Of a stretch of 64,000 bases of DNA, positions 1 through 8,115 are shown one piece after another. Below the pieces are notes generated by a model that did no database searches, was not told the origin of the DNA, and worked only from the letters and a program-made list of their open reading frames with translations. Location: positions 108,684 to 172,683 of the forward strand of contig NZ_MRSV01000001.1 of the NCBI RefSeq assembly GCF_001909285.1. Reading direction: 5' to 3'. Every line of letters starts with the position of its first letter. Within the stretch, counting starts at the first letter, position 1. The position numbers were made by a program, and so were the translations under genes. The DNA comes from Exiguobacterium profundum (lineage in GTDB: Bacteria > Bacillota > Bacilli > Exiguobacteriales > Exiguobacteriaceae).

Positions 1-53
1 ACCTACGACCTACCGGTTAACAGCCGGTTGCTCTACCACTGAGCTATTGCGGA
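1..53 (-). tRNA. tRNA-Asn (GTT), partial at window edge
   Basis: Read on the minus strand the segment starts TCCGCAATAGCTCAG (acceptor strand and D arm), continues with the D loop TGGTAGAGC, and has an anticodon arm CCGGCTGTTAACCGG whose loop holds the anticodon GTT (Asn). The variable loop and start of the T arm (GGTCGTAGGT) reach position 1. The T loop and 3' acceptor end lie outside the window. A strong promoter sits just upstream, so this is probably the first gene of a tRNA transcript. Confidence 0.93.
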
Positions 54-86
54 ACGTTGCTTGAAATTATCGAAGTAACGATTTAT

Positions 87-115
87 ATTGTAACCGCAAA
101 CCAGAAACCTGTCAA
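87..115 (-). promoter_or_regulatory. Promoter of the tRNA-Asn transcript
   Basis: On the minus strand there is a perfect -35 TTGACA (110-115), a 17-nt spacer and -10 TACAAT (87-92), with an A/T-rich stretch upstream that could act as an UP element. It lies about 35 nt ahead of the tRNA 5' end and fits a sigma-A stable RNA promoter. Confidence 0.8.
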
Positions 116-204
116 TCACTTTCTTAGAAAAACGTTTATTTCGCGTGCCGTCTCTCGGCGACTTCTATAAGATATCACGGCACAAAAAGACCGTCAACAA
201 TTTT

Positions 205-245
205 TCTAAAAAAAATCAGGTAAAATGAAAAACATTTTACCTGAT
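205..245 (-). terminator. Rho-independent terminator of tex
   Basis: A 13-bp perfect stem (215-227 with 233-245, loop AAAAA) is followed on the minus strand by a run of T residues. It starts 12 nt after the tex stop codon. Confidence 0.9.
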
Positions 246-257
246 ACGAGTTTCTTC

Positions 258-2396
258 TTATTTAACGCTCGGTGCAAGCATCGTTAAACTAATCCGTCCA
301 CGATTCACATCGACTTGTTCGATCCACACGGTCACGATGTCACCAACCGCCACGACATCTAATGGATGCTTCACGTATCGATTCGATAATTTCGAAATGT
401 GGACCAAACCATCCTGTTTCACCCCAATGTCAACGAACGCGCCAAAATCAATGACGTTTCGAACGGTTCCTTGGAATTCCATACCGACTTGAAGGTCTTC
501 GAGACTCATGACGTCCGTGCGTAGTAATGGTTTCTGGATATCTTCTCGCGGGTCACGCCCTGGTTTAGCTAATGACTTCAAAATGTCTTCAACTGTCGGA
601 AGCCCCGCCTCTAGTTCTTCACTCAAGGCTTTAGCGTCGACTTGTTGCAATCGTTCTCGAAGCGCAGCCGTACCGACCTCTGATTTTGAAGATCCGATCT
701 CTTTTAAAATGGATAACGCGAGCGGATAGCTTTCCGGGTGAATCTCTGTCTGGTCGAGAACGTCCTTCCCGTTCATGATCCGTAAGAATCCAGCCGCCTG
801 CTCAAACGCCTTCGCTCCAAGACGAGGTACTTTCTTAATTTCCTTTCTCGTTTCAAAGCGTCCATTCTCTTCACGATATGCCACAATATTTTTCGCCGTC
901 GTTTTATTGAGTCCTGAGACGTACGTCAATAAAGACTCGGAAGCACGGTTCACATCGATTCCGACCATGTTGACCACGCTCTCGACGACGAACTCTAAGG
1001 AGGCTTTCAGTTTATTCTGGCTGACGTCATGCTGATATTGTCCGACACCGACTGATTGGGGGTCGACTTTGACAAGTTCCGCCATCGCATCTTGAATTCG
1101 ACGTGCAATCGAAACGGCTGACCGTTCCTCAACTTTCAAATCCGGGAATTCACTTCGTGCGACTTCCGATGCCGAGTAGACACTTGCCCCCGCTTCGTTC
1201 ACAATCGCGTAAGCAATATCACGTTCCGCTTTCTTCAACCAGTCGGCGACGAATTGTTCCGTCTCCCGTGAGGCGGTTCCGTTTCCGACGACGATAACCG
1301 AGATTGGATATTTCTTCGCGAGTCTCGTAAGTACTTTTTCAGCGCCGGCGATATCATGTTTCGGTGCCGTCGGATAGAAGACACCGACCTCTTCGACTTT
1401 TCCGATTTCATTGACGACTGCCCATTTACAACCAGTTCGATAAGCCGGGTCGATCCCTAAGACGACGACCTCGCGAAGGGGCGGCTGCATATAGAGTTGT
1501 TTCAAGTTTTTCGAGAAGACATCGATCGCCTGCTCTTCTGCTTTTTCCGTCAACTCCCCACGAATCTCCCGTTCGATAGCCGGGAAGACCGACTTCTTGT
1601 ACGCCTCCGTCACAGCCGTCTCTACAACTTCACGTTTTTCTTTCGGAAGTCGTTCATATGTACGGAGGGCTCGATCCATGAAACGCGTCTCGTCGAACAC
1701 TACTTTCACTTGGAGCACGTCCGTACGTTCCCCGCGATTCAAGGCGAGTACACGGTGTGGGACAATGCCAGCGATCTTCTCTTCATATTCATAAAAATGC
1801 GCAAAAATCTCTTTTTCGTCTTCCGCTTGTTTTTTCTTCTTCGAACGCAAAAGTCCTTCTTTGCGTACGCGGTCACGAAGCATCTGGCGCAGTTTCGCTT
1901 CCTCTCCCCATTCTTCACCGATGATGGCATGGACGAGCGGCAAGGCTTCCTCTACCTCGACGTCTTGAGCGAGTTCTTTTACCTTGTCTGAAGAATAGGG
2001 TGATTTGTCCCGGAACCAATCCGCAAGCGGCTGCAGTCCTTTCTCGCGTCCCTGTTCTGCTTTCGTACGTCGTTTTGGACGATACGGCAAATAAATGTCT
2101 TCCACTTGTTGAAGCGTAGTCGCCGCCTCTAACGCTCTAGATAATTCAGGCGTGGATTTTTCCAACTCTTCTAATTTAGCAATGACATCCGCCTTGCGTT
2201 TTTGTAGACTCTCTTCATATTGAAGAGCATCCAAGATTCCTTTGATTTCAATTTCGTCCAAATTTCCCGTCATTTCCTTCCGATACCGGGCCATGAACGG
2301 AATCGTCGCCCCTTCAGATGCGAGCTGCTGAACCGTCTCGACTTGGTTCACTTTCAAGTTTAACGCGTTAGCCACTTTCGTAATCACTTGAATCAC
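258..2396 (-). CDS. tex: Tex-family RNA-binding transcription accessory protein
   Basis: A 712-residue protein of the Tex (YdcI in Bacillus) family, a cytoplasmic nucleic-acid-binding protein tied to transcription in other bacteria. The order is the usual one: N-terminal helical Tex_N region (about 1-190), a YqgF/RNase H-like domain beginning near VVVLGIDPAYRTGCKWA (about 315-440), helix-hairpin-helix motifs (SGLNKTTAKNIVAYR, about 490-560) and a C-terminal S1 domain (GMEFQGTVRNVIDFGAFVDIG, about 636-705). The length is normal. The listed start is GTG. A second GTG three codons in (2387) has better spacing from AAGGAA and may be the real start. The gene is separated from sigB by a terminator and has its own terminator, so it is probably monocistronic. 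Confidence 0.95.
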   Translation of the reverse strand: MIQVITKVANALNLKVNQVETVQQLASEGATIPFMARYRKEMTGNLDEIEIKGILDALQYEESLQKRKADVIAKLEELEKSTPELSRALEAATTLQQVEDIYLPYRPKRRTKAEQGREKGLQPLADWFRDKSPYSSDKVKELAQDVEVEEALPLVHAIIGEEWGEEAKLRQMLRDRVRKEGLLRSKKKKQAEDEKEIFAHFYEYEEKIAGIVPHRVLALNRGERTDVLQVKVVFDETRFMDRALRTYERLPKEKREVVETAVTEAYKKSVFPAIEREIRGELTEKAEEQAIDVFSKNLKQLYMQPPLREVVVLGIDPAYRTGCKWAVVNEIGKVEEVGVFYPTAPKHDIAGAEKVLTRLAKKYPISVIVVGNGTASRETEQFVADWLKKAERDIAYAIVNEAGASVYSASEVARSEFPDLKVEERSAVSIARRIQDAMAELVKVDPQSVGVGQYQHDVSQNKLKASLEFVVESVVNMVGIDVNRASESLLTYVSGLNKTTAKNIVAYREENGRFETRKEIKKVPRLGAKAFEQAAGFLRIMNGKDVLDQTEIHPESYPLALSILKEIGSSKSEVGTAALRERLQQVDAKALSEELEAGLPTVEDILKSLAKPGRDPREDIQKPLLRTDVMSLEDLQVGMEFQGTVRNVIDFGAFVDIGVKQDGLVHISKLSNRYVKHPLDVVAVGDIVTVWIEQVDVNRGRISLTMLAPSVK

Positions 2397-2437
2397 TTCC
2401 TTTTTTGATTTCTTTCAAAGTGTAGCAAAAAAAAAAA

Positions 2438-2468
2438 CAAAAAAGCGATGACTCGATTAGTCATCGCT
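2438..2468 (-). terminator. Terminator of the rsbV-rsbW-sigB operon
   Basis: A 10-bp perfect stem AGCGATGACT/AGTCATCGCT (2444-2453 with 2459-2468) is followed on the minus strand by T6. The sigB stop codon lies in the loop and 3' arm. It insulates sigB from tex, leaving no room for an rsbX gene. Confidence 0.88.
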
Positions 2469-3257
2469 TGAGAATACTTCATTGAGTGGAACCTTGATGG
2501 CTTCACGCAGCTTTTCGAGTGCTCGCCGTTGCAAACGGGAGACATGCATCTGCGAGATTCCAAGAAGTTCTCCTGTTTCTTTTTGACTCATATTCTTATA
2601 GTAAGCGCATTCCAAGATGGCGCGTTCACGCTCGTTTAAGACATTGAACGCTTTCTCTAGAATGAGACGCTGGTCGACTGATTCGTACCCGCGCTCTTGG
2701 CTACCGACCAAGTCGAGTAATGTGACCGTACTACCTTCGTTATCCGCTTCGATCGAACTATCGACCGACAAGGCTTGATAACTTTTGCCCATCTCGAGCG
2801 TTTCGAGAATTTCTTCATCGGACACGCCAAGGTGGTCGGCAATCTCATCGATTCGTGGCGAACGTTGTAATTCGGTCGTCAACTCTTCGACCGTCTTTTT
2901 AATCTTTGGTCCGAGTTCTTTGATTCGACGCGGTACGTGGACACTCCACGTCTTGTCACGAATAAATCGTTTGATTTCCCCGATGATGGTCGGGACAGCA
3001 AACGACTCGAAGCTACGACCAAATTCCGGGTCAAATCGACGAAGTGCCGCCAGTAACCCAATCATCCCAACTTGCACAAGATCGTCGTGAATCGCACGGC
3101 CACGCGAGAATTTACGCGCGAGTGCTTCAACGAGGTCAGAATAGCGGTTGATGAGGAGCATTTGCACTTCTTCGTTTTGATCGTCTTGTTGATAGCGTTC
3201 AATCCACTCTAGTACCTCGTCATCACTGTGATGGCGTTGTTGAGATTTTGCTGGCAC
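2457..3257 (-). CDS. sigB: RNA polymerase sigma factor SigB
   Basis: A 266-residue general stress sigma factor of the SigB/SigF/SigG group. Region 2 is visible from about residue 35 (DLVQVGMIGLLAALRRFDPEFG; FESFAVPTIIGEIKRFIRD), region 3 near VPRRIKELGPKIKKTVEEL, and region 4 at the C terminus (LNERERAILECAYYKNMSQKE, then the HTH SQMHVSRLQRRALEKLR). The GTG start is preceded by GAGGTGG. The start overlaps the end of rsbW by 35 nt, as in other Bacillales, so the two are translationally coupled. SigB would be held by RsbW and freed by unphosphorylated RsbV. Confidence 0.96.
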   Translation of the reverse strand: MPAKSQQRHHSDDEVLEWIERYQQDDQNEEVQMLLINRYSDLVEALARKFSRGRAIHDDLVQVGMIGLLAALRRFDPEFGRSFESFAVPTIIGEIKRFIRDKTWSVHVPRRIKELGPKIKKTVEELTTELQRSPRIDEIADHLGVSDEEILETLEMGKSYQALSVDSSIEADNEGSTVTLLDLVGSQERGYESVDQRLILEKAFNVLNERERAILECAYYKNMSQKETGELLGISQMHVSRLQRRALEKLREAIKVPLNEVFSSDD

Positions 3258-3702
3258 TCTGATCCACCTCGTCCCTATTGAGGAGTTTTGTCATCGTCAC
3301 TTTGACACCGCTGTCTTTATTGATCGAGACATCGTCCATTAATGCTTCGATCAAGAAGAGACCAAGTCCTCCTTCATGGAGCGATTCAATTTCGGTCGTT
3401 TCTTCGACCGGAGCGGCTTGACGCTTCACATCATCTGCGAACGTCTTGCCGGAATCCTCAATCGTGATTTCAAGACGATCTGCATAGACGCCGCAAGCGA
3501 GTTTGACCTCTCCATCTTGATGATCGTCATAAGCATGTTGGACAGCGTTGCCACATGCTTCCGAGACCGCGATTTTAATATCCTCGATCTCGTCGTACGT
3601 ATATCCCATACGGTTAGCGATTCCTGAAACGACTAATCGAACCACACCGACATATTCGGGTTTGGCCGGGAACGTCATGACCGTCTGTTCAACATTATTC
3701 AT
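3223..3702 (-). CDS. rsbW: Anti-sigma B factor / serine kinase RsbW
   Basis: A 159-residue GHKL-type anti-sigma factor that binds SigB and phosphorylates RsbV. The N box SEACGNAVQHAY (about 48-59) and the G-box region EGGLGLFLIEALMDD (about 110-124) are intact. The ATG overlaps the rsbV stop in an ATGA arrangement (4 nt), with AGAGGTGG upstream. No RsbT or RsbX relative is found beside it. The family role is well established. The activation route in this organism is not visible here. Confidence 0.95.
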   Translation of the reverse strand: MNNVEQTVMTFPAKPEYVGVVRLVVSGIANRMGYTYDEIEDIKIAVSEACGNAVQHAYDDHQDGEVKLACGVYADRLEITIEDSGKTFADDVKRQAAPVEETTEIESLHEGGLGLFLIEALMDDVSINKDSGVKVTMTKLLNRDEVDQSASKISTTPSQ

Positions 3703-4025
3703 TGCGTGCCACCTCTTACGTTCGAATTAATAGAAAGAAGTTTGTGAAGACCCGTCAATTCGAACAGACGATTGACTCGGTCTGTGACTCCGACAAGTGA
3801 CAACTCTTTTTTTTTACTTGTGGCAATTTTCAATGCCCCGACGAACACGCCAAGACCTGTCGAATCCATATACTCCACTTCGTCTAAATGAACGACCACA
3901 TCTTGTTCACTGATGGCCGGATGCAATACTTCTTTCAATTTTGGTGCAGTATATGTATCCACTTCTCCGGATACGTAAAGGTGTAATTGTTCTCCAATGA
4001 CTTGCTCGCGAATCGCTAAATCCAT
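3699..4025 (-). CDS. rsbV: Anti-sigma B factor antagonist RsbV
   Basis: A 108-residue STAS-domain protein. The phosphorylatable serine lies in the conserved EYMDSTGLGVFVGAL segment (about residues 52-66). It starts with ATG behind AGGAGGGAA. It is the first gene of the operon: directly upstream are a sigma-B-type promoter and the ndoA terminator. In B. subtilis four more genes (rsbR, S, T, U) stand between ndoA and rsbV. Here the 141-nt gap holds none of them. Confidence 0.95.
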   Translation of the reverse strand: MDLAIREQVIGEQLHLYVSGEVDTYTAPKLKEVLHPAISEQDVVVHLDEVEYMDSTGLGVFVGALKIATSKKKELSLVGVTDRVNRLFELTGLHKLLSINSNVRGGTQ

Positions 4026-4078
4026 CGTCTATTCCCTCCTAAAAGTCCGTACAGAAAAATTGAGTACGATTAACTTAA

Positions 4079-4103
4079 ATTCCCCTCTGACAAAATCTTA
4101 AAC
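4079..4103 (-). promoter_or_regulatory. Sigma-B-type promoter ahead of rsbV
   Basis: On the minus strand GTTTAA (4098-4103), a 13-nt spacer and GGGAAT (4079-4084) match the sigma-B consensus GTTTAA-N12-15-GGGWAW. It is 54 nt upstream of the rsbV start, which implies autoregulation of the rsbVW-sigB operon. Confidence 0.82.
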
Positions 4104-4111
4104 CACTTTTT

Positions 4112-4154
4112 TAAAAAAAGATTAAAAAAAGACCGATACCTATGTACCAGTCTT
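4112..4154 (-). terminator. Terminator after ndoA
   Basis: An 11-bp stem with two G-T wobbles (4129-4139 with 4144-4154, 4-nt loop) is followed on the minus strand by T7. It lies between ndoA and the sigma-B promoter, so rsbVW-sigB should depend mainly on its own promoter. Confidence 0.78.
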
Positions 4155-4166
4155 ATCTATGTAAGG

Positions 4167-4517
4167 CTAGAGAGGGATCAATCCCATACTGATCTCTAGC
4201 GCTCTGTCCACTTTATGCATCGTCTCATCATCGAGATGAGTGACTTTATCCGTCAGACGACGCTTATCAATCGTTCGAATCTGTTCAAGCAAAATCACAG
4301 AGTCTCGTTCGAGTCCGTGCTTCTCTTGATATACTTCCACATGAGTCGGCAGTTTTGCTTTTTGAATCTGAGCTGTAATCGCAGCGACAATGACGGTCGG
4401 GCTAAAGCGATTGCCGATGTCGTTCTGTACGATCAGAACGGGTCGAACGCCACCTTGCTCTGAGCCGACTACGGGCGACAGATTCGCATAAAACACGTCA
4501 CCACGCTTTACGATCAC
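4167..4517 (-). CDS. ndoA: Endoribonuclease toxin NdoA (MazF/PemK family)
   Basis: A 116-residue MazF-family mRNA interferase. The conserved N-terminal segments [20 protein letters not shown] and [12 protein letters not shown], and the central [19 protein letters not shown], are all present and very close to B. subtilis NdoA, which has the same length. I chose the GTG at 4517 (MIVKRG) because GGGGTG precedes it at 8 nt. An upstream GTG at 4526 overlaps the antitoxin stop (GTGA) and is the alternative. The toxin is coupled to its antitoxin. Confidence 0.93.
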   Translation of the reverse strand: MIVKRGDVFYANLSPVVGSEQGGVRPVLIVQNDIGNRFSPTVIVAAITAQIQKAKLPTHVEVYQEKHGLERDSVILLEQIRTIDKRRLTDKVTHLDDETMHKVDRALEISMGLIPL

Positions 4518-4522
4518 GCTGC

Positions 4523-4801
4523 TCACACCCCACTTACTTGACGTAAGAGAGCGTGTTCGGCTTCGGTTTCAATCATTAGCATCTCTTCTGCCATATTCAA
4601 GTTAAACGCGGCCATCTCTTGATAGCCTTTCGCCAATTCTTCACGCAGTGTTTGTTGTCGATCAGCAATTTCTTTAGACAAGTATGTCACTACATCGTTC
4701 AAGGACAGTGTTTCACGGTCTTTCATCGAAATCGGACCCCCTTGTTGCGAGAACCGATCTGGGACGGACGCTAGCGCACCCGCAGTTCGCTGCTTCAACA
4801 T
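4523..4801 (-). CDS. ndoAI: NdoAI-like antitoxin
   Basis: A 92-residue protein in the position of the EndoAI antitoxin. Its C-terminal half ([17 protein letters not shown] through the end ...LLRQVSGV) matches the toxin-binding part of EndoAI. The N-terminal half, which should form the ribbon-helix-helix DNA-binding domain, is poorly conserved ([19 protein letters not shown] is the likely helix). The ATG at 4801 has a good GGAGG seven nt upstream; the longer reading from 4825 would contain that site. Identification rests on context and the C terminus. Confidence 0.85.
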   Translation of the reverse strand: MLKQRTAGALASVPDRFSQQGGPISMKDRETLSLNDVVTYLSKEIADRQQTLREELAKGYQEMAAFNLNMAEEMLMIETEAEHALLRQVSGV

Positions 4802-4930
4802 CTTACACCTCCAGAATCGTTTCATGGACTGGCGGAAATTCTCCCGCGTTCTTTATCAATATAACACGCGGGAATGGGAAAATATAGAGAAATCGAGAAA
4901 GAATTCAGATAATTTCACACGATTTATGAT

Positions 4931-6007
4931 TCACACATAAAGACGTGGCAATCGGCTCGTGAATTGGCAAACGATCTCATAGTTGATCGTCCCAAGATAT
5001 GAGGCGAGTTCATCAATGGCGACGTTTCCACCGACAAGGGTCACGTCCGTCCCGACCGGAAACTCTTTTGGAAGCCGGATCATGAAACGGTCCATACAGA
5101 CGCGTCCCACGATCGGACAACGAATCCCATTGACCTCCACTTCAAACCCGCTCGCCTTTCGTAACCACCCGTCCGCATATCCGACTGGAACGGTACCAAT
5201 CCATTCATCGGCTGACGTTGTATACGTCGCACCGTAACTGATGGTCTGACCTGCCTCTAGCCGCTTCACCTGCATGAGCTGACTTTTTAGCGTGAAGGCC
5301 GGGCGCAGGAACGAATAGAACGTCTCCATCTCACGTGACGGATATAACCCATAGAGCGCGATGCCGACACGAACCAGATTATAAGGAACATCTTGTCCGG
5401 CCATTCGGATTGCACCGGCCGAGTTCGACGTATGGATATAGCGGAACCGCTCGTGGAGCCCATCCATCAAACGCTCGAACCGCTCTTGCTGTGTATAATA
5501 CAGATCGCTGTCGAGTTCATCCGCCGTTGCGAAGTGGGTATAGATCCCTTCCACCACAAACGAATCAGTCGCTTCTTCAAGTAAGGCATCTAACTGTTCA
5601 CGGGTGCGCAACCCGAGACGCCCCATTCCGGTATCGACTTTAATATGAACCGTTAACGGCTTTTCTTCTATATAAGGAGCAGCCTCTTGTAACCATTCAG
5701 CAGAAAAAACAGACAACGTGATTTCCTGTGCTGCCGCTACTCCGGCATATTCAGGGAATTGCGCTTCCATGACGAGAATCGGTGCTTTGATTCCCGCATC
5801 GCGGAGTTCGAGCGCTTCCTCGAGTAACGCGACCCCGAGCATCGTCGCTCCGTTCTCAAGGGCAATTTTCGCCACTTCGACGGCCCCGTGTCCGTAGGCG
5901 TTCGCTTTGACAACTGCCATGAGGTCCTGCGGAATTCGTTTCGTTAATTCTTTTATATTATGGGCGATGGACGCCCGATCAATCTCGATTCGACTAGGAC
6001 GAAACAT
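4931..6007 (-). CDS. alr: Alanine racemase
   Basis: A 358-residue PLP enzyme that makes D-alanine for peptidoglycan. The PLP lysine is in AVVKANAYGHGAVEVAK (about residues 31-47) and the second catalytic tyrosine in TISYGATYTTSADEW (about 253-267). It is slightly shorter than most Alr proteins. ATG with AGAGGAGGG. It overlaps acpS by 14 nt and is followed by the toxin-antitoxin pair, an arrangement conserved in Bacillales. Confidence 0.96.
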   Translation of the reverse strand: MFRPSRIEIDRASIAHNIKELTKRIPQDLMAVVKANAYGHGAVEVAKIALENGATMLGVALLEEALELRDAGIKAPILVMEAQFPEYAGVAAAQEITLSVFSAEWLQEAAPYIEEKPLTVHIKVDTGMGRLGLRTREQLDALLEEATDSFVVEGIYTHFATADELDSDLYYTQQERFERLMDGLHERFRYIHTSNSAGAIRMAGQDVPYNLVRVGIALYGLYPSREMETFYSFLRPAFTLKSQLMQVKRLEAGQTISYGATYTTSADEWIGTVPVGYADGWLRKASGFEVEVNGIRCPIVGRVCMDRFMIRLPKEFPVGTDVTLVGGNVAIDELASYLGTINYEIVCQFTSRLPRLYV

Positions 6008-6362
6008 GGTGTCCCTCCTCTTCTAAGATGACTTGTGCGATGGCGTATGTTTGACTATGGCTGATGCTGACATGAATCTTCCCCGTAAACGGTGCGGTCA
6101 TGACAGGTCGACCCGTCTCATCCGGTAAAATTTCAATATGACGCCACGATAACCCGTGTGCGATGCCAGTCCCGATTGCCTTGGCGTAAGCTTCTTTTGC
6201 AGCAAAGCGACCCGAGACAAACTCGATTTGACGCGGGAGCGGATACTGTTGAGACAATTCATATTCCGCATCGGTGAGCAGCCGTTTTAAAAAACGTGGT
6301 TGTTTCATCGAGCGAGCCATCCGATCAAGCTCGACGATATCGACTCCAATTCCTACAATCAC
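5994..6362 (-). CDS. acpS: Holo-[acyl-carrier-protein] synthase
   Basis: A 122-residue 4'-phosphopantetheinyl transferase that activates acyl carrier protein. The family motifs GVDIVEL (residues 5-11) and FAAKEAYAKAIG are intact, as is the C-terminal HVSISHSQTYAIAQVILE. I chose GTG at 6362 (MIVGIGVDIVE), preceded by AGGAG; longer readings lack homology at the N terminus. It forms an operon with alr. Confidence 0.93.
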   Translation of the reverse strand: MIVGIGVDIVELDRMARSMKQPRFLKRLLTDAEYELSQQYPLPRQIEFVSGRFAAKEAYAKAIGTGIAHGLSWRHIEILPDETGRPVMTAPFTGKIHVSISHSQTYAIAQVILEEEGHHVSS

Positions 6363-6425
6363 GGGACACTCGCTCCTTTCCTTTTCTCCCCGTTTCCTTA
6401 TACAATTGAGGAAAGAGGTGATGTT

Positions 6426-7151
6426 ATGTTTAGTCGTACGGAAAATGTTCAAACGTTTGTACGGGCATATCCACTCGTAACGCTGTTCATTGTAATCCAA
6501 CTCCTTGTGTTTGTCATCGATTCTTTCGCACCTGGTTTACGAATCGTGGCGACGGGAGGGTCGTTCCATTTGGCACTCGCGGACGGACAATGGTACCGCT
6601 TGGTCACGGCCAACTTCATTCATTTGAGTCTCGGTCACTTGCTGTTCAACTCGTTCGCACTGATCATCTTCGGACCAGCGATGGAACGAATGGTCGGACA
6701 CGTGAAATTTGCCTTGTTTTATGTATTCGCTGGAGCGCTCGCCAACCTGCTCACGTACTTCACTGTCAGCAACTTGTTTTATCTACAGGCCGGGGCGTCA
6801 GGCGCCATCTTGGCCATTCTCGGATTCTACGTATTCATCGGTCGTTTCCGTCGCACGTTGATGTACAGCCAAGATGCCCGCTTGGTCTACATCTTCGTCG
6901 CCATCAGTGCCGTCTTCACATTGATTGGTTCGAACGTTTCTCTTTGGGGACATGTGTACGGCTTCTTGGCAGGATTCTTACTTGCCATCCCACTCTCACG
7001 TTTCACCGTCCCGTATACGCGCCCGATGCGCTACGGGAAGTATAAGCAACGTTCGTACACGCCCCCTGTCATTCATTCCGGGGATGGAAAGTGGTTTTTC
7101 TACATCATTATCGGACTGGCCGTCTTTGGATTATTGGCAAGGTTCTTATAA
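6426..7151 (+). CDS. Rhomboid family intramembrane serine protease
   Basis: A 241-residue membrane protein with about six or seven helices. The catalytic serine is in QAGASGAILAILGF and the partner histidine in SLWGHVYGFLAGFLLAIPL; the upstream HLSLGHLLFNS carries the conserved His/Asn of the oxyanion region. ATG 6426 follows AGGAAAGAGGTG. It is transcribed away from acpS. The substrate cannot be told. The stop codon lies in a bidirectional terminator. Confidence 0.9.
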   Translation: MFSRTENVQTFVRAYPLVTLFIVIQLLVFVIDSFAPGLRIVATGGSFHLALADGQWYRLVTANFIHLSLGHLLFNSFALIIFGPAMERMVGHVKFALFYVFAGALANLLTYFTVSNLFYLQAGASGAILAILGFYVFIGRFRRTLMYSQDARLVYIFVAISAVFTLIGSNVSLWGHVYGFLAGFLLAIPLSRFTVPYTRPMRYGKYKQRSYTPPVIHSGDGKWFFYIIIGLAVFGLLARFL

Positions 7152-7190
7152 CAACAAAGGGTGACACGTGGCGTGTCACCCTTTGTTGTT
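7150..7190. terminator. Bidirectional terminator between rhomboid gene and argF
   Basis: A perfect 19-bp stem (7150-7168 with 7172-7190, loop TGG) covers parts of both convergent stop codons. The U-tracts are short, so efficiency is uncertain. Confidence 0.7.
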
Positions 7191-8115
7191 ACGTTAGCAA
7201 TGTCAGCATCAGTGCTTTTTGTGCATGTAAACGATTCTCGGCTTGATCGAACACCCATGACTGCGGTCCATCGATCACCTCAGCCGTCACTTCTTCCCCG
7301 CGATGCGCCGGCAAACAGTGAAGGAAGATGGCGTCGGGGTTCGCAAGTGCCATCAACTCTTCATTCACTTGAAAACCGTTAAACTTCATCAGCCGCTCCT
7401 CTGCTTCTCCCTCCTGCCCCATGCTTGCAAAGACGTCAGTATAGACAATATCTGCCCCATTCGCAGCAAGCGATGGGTTTTCGAACAACGCGATGCTTCC
7501 TCCCGTTGATTCAGCCAACTTTCTCGCTTTCTCATAAATGCCTTGATCAACGGTGTATCCGTTTGGTGAGGCGATGCGGATATGCATCCCACTCAGTGCC
7601 CCACCGATCATAAGCGAATGTGCCATATTATTGCCGTCTCCGATATACGTCAACACCTTTCCGGCACGACTCCCGAACCGCTCTTCAATCGTCAATAAAT
7701 CCGCGAGCACTTGGCACGGATGATGCAAGTCCGTCAATCCATTGATGATTGGGATTGACCCGTGTTGTGCCAACGTCTCCACCGTTTCATGCGCATACGT
7801 CCGAATCATGAGTGCGTCCACATACCGACTCATCACTTGAATCGTGTCCGTCAACGGTTCACCACGCCCGATTTGCAAATCTTGACCGCTGAGAAAGAGT
7901 GGGTATCCACCTAATTCGACCACCCCGACTTCAAATGACATACGCGTCCGTGTCGATGCCTTTTCAAATAGCAATGCGACTTTCTTCCCTGTCAGCACCG
8001 TTGCATAAGATTGAGGTGAACGTTTCACTTCGTGTGCCAATTGCATCAACGAATCGAGCGTATCCGGTGTCAATTCCTCCATCGTTAAAAAATGTTGTAT
8101 CGTCTTCACTGTCAT
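7189..8115 (-). CDS. argF: Ornithine carbamoyltransferase
   Basis: A 308-residue enzyme forming citrulline from ornithine and carbamoyl phosphate. The carbamoyl phosphate site STRTRMSFE (about 54-62) and the ornithine-loop HCLPAHRGEE near the C terminus are intact. It is the last gene of the arginine operon and overlaps carB by 4 nt (ATGA). Supply of carbamoyl phosphate by the neighbouring carAB fits the arginine-specific role. Confidence 0.96.
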   Translation of the reverse strand: MTVKTIQHFLTMEELTPDTLDSLMQLAHEVKRSPQSYATVLTGKKVALLFEKASTRTRMSFEVGVVELGGYPLFLSGQDLQIGRGEPLTDTIQVMSRYVDALMIRTYAHETVETLAQHGSIPIINGLTDLHHPCQVLADLLTIEERFGSRAGKVLTYIGDGNNMAHSLMIGGALSGMHIRIASPNGYTVDQGIYEKARKLAESTGGSIALFENPSLAANGADIVYTDVFASMGQEGEAEERLMKFNGFQVNEELMALANPDAIFLHCLPAHRGEEVTAEVIDGPQSWVFDQAENRLHAQKALMLTLLT

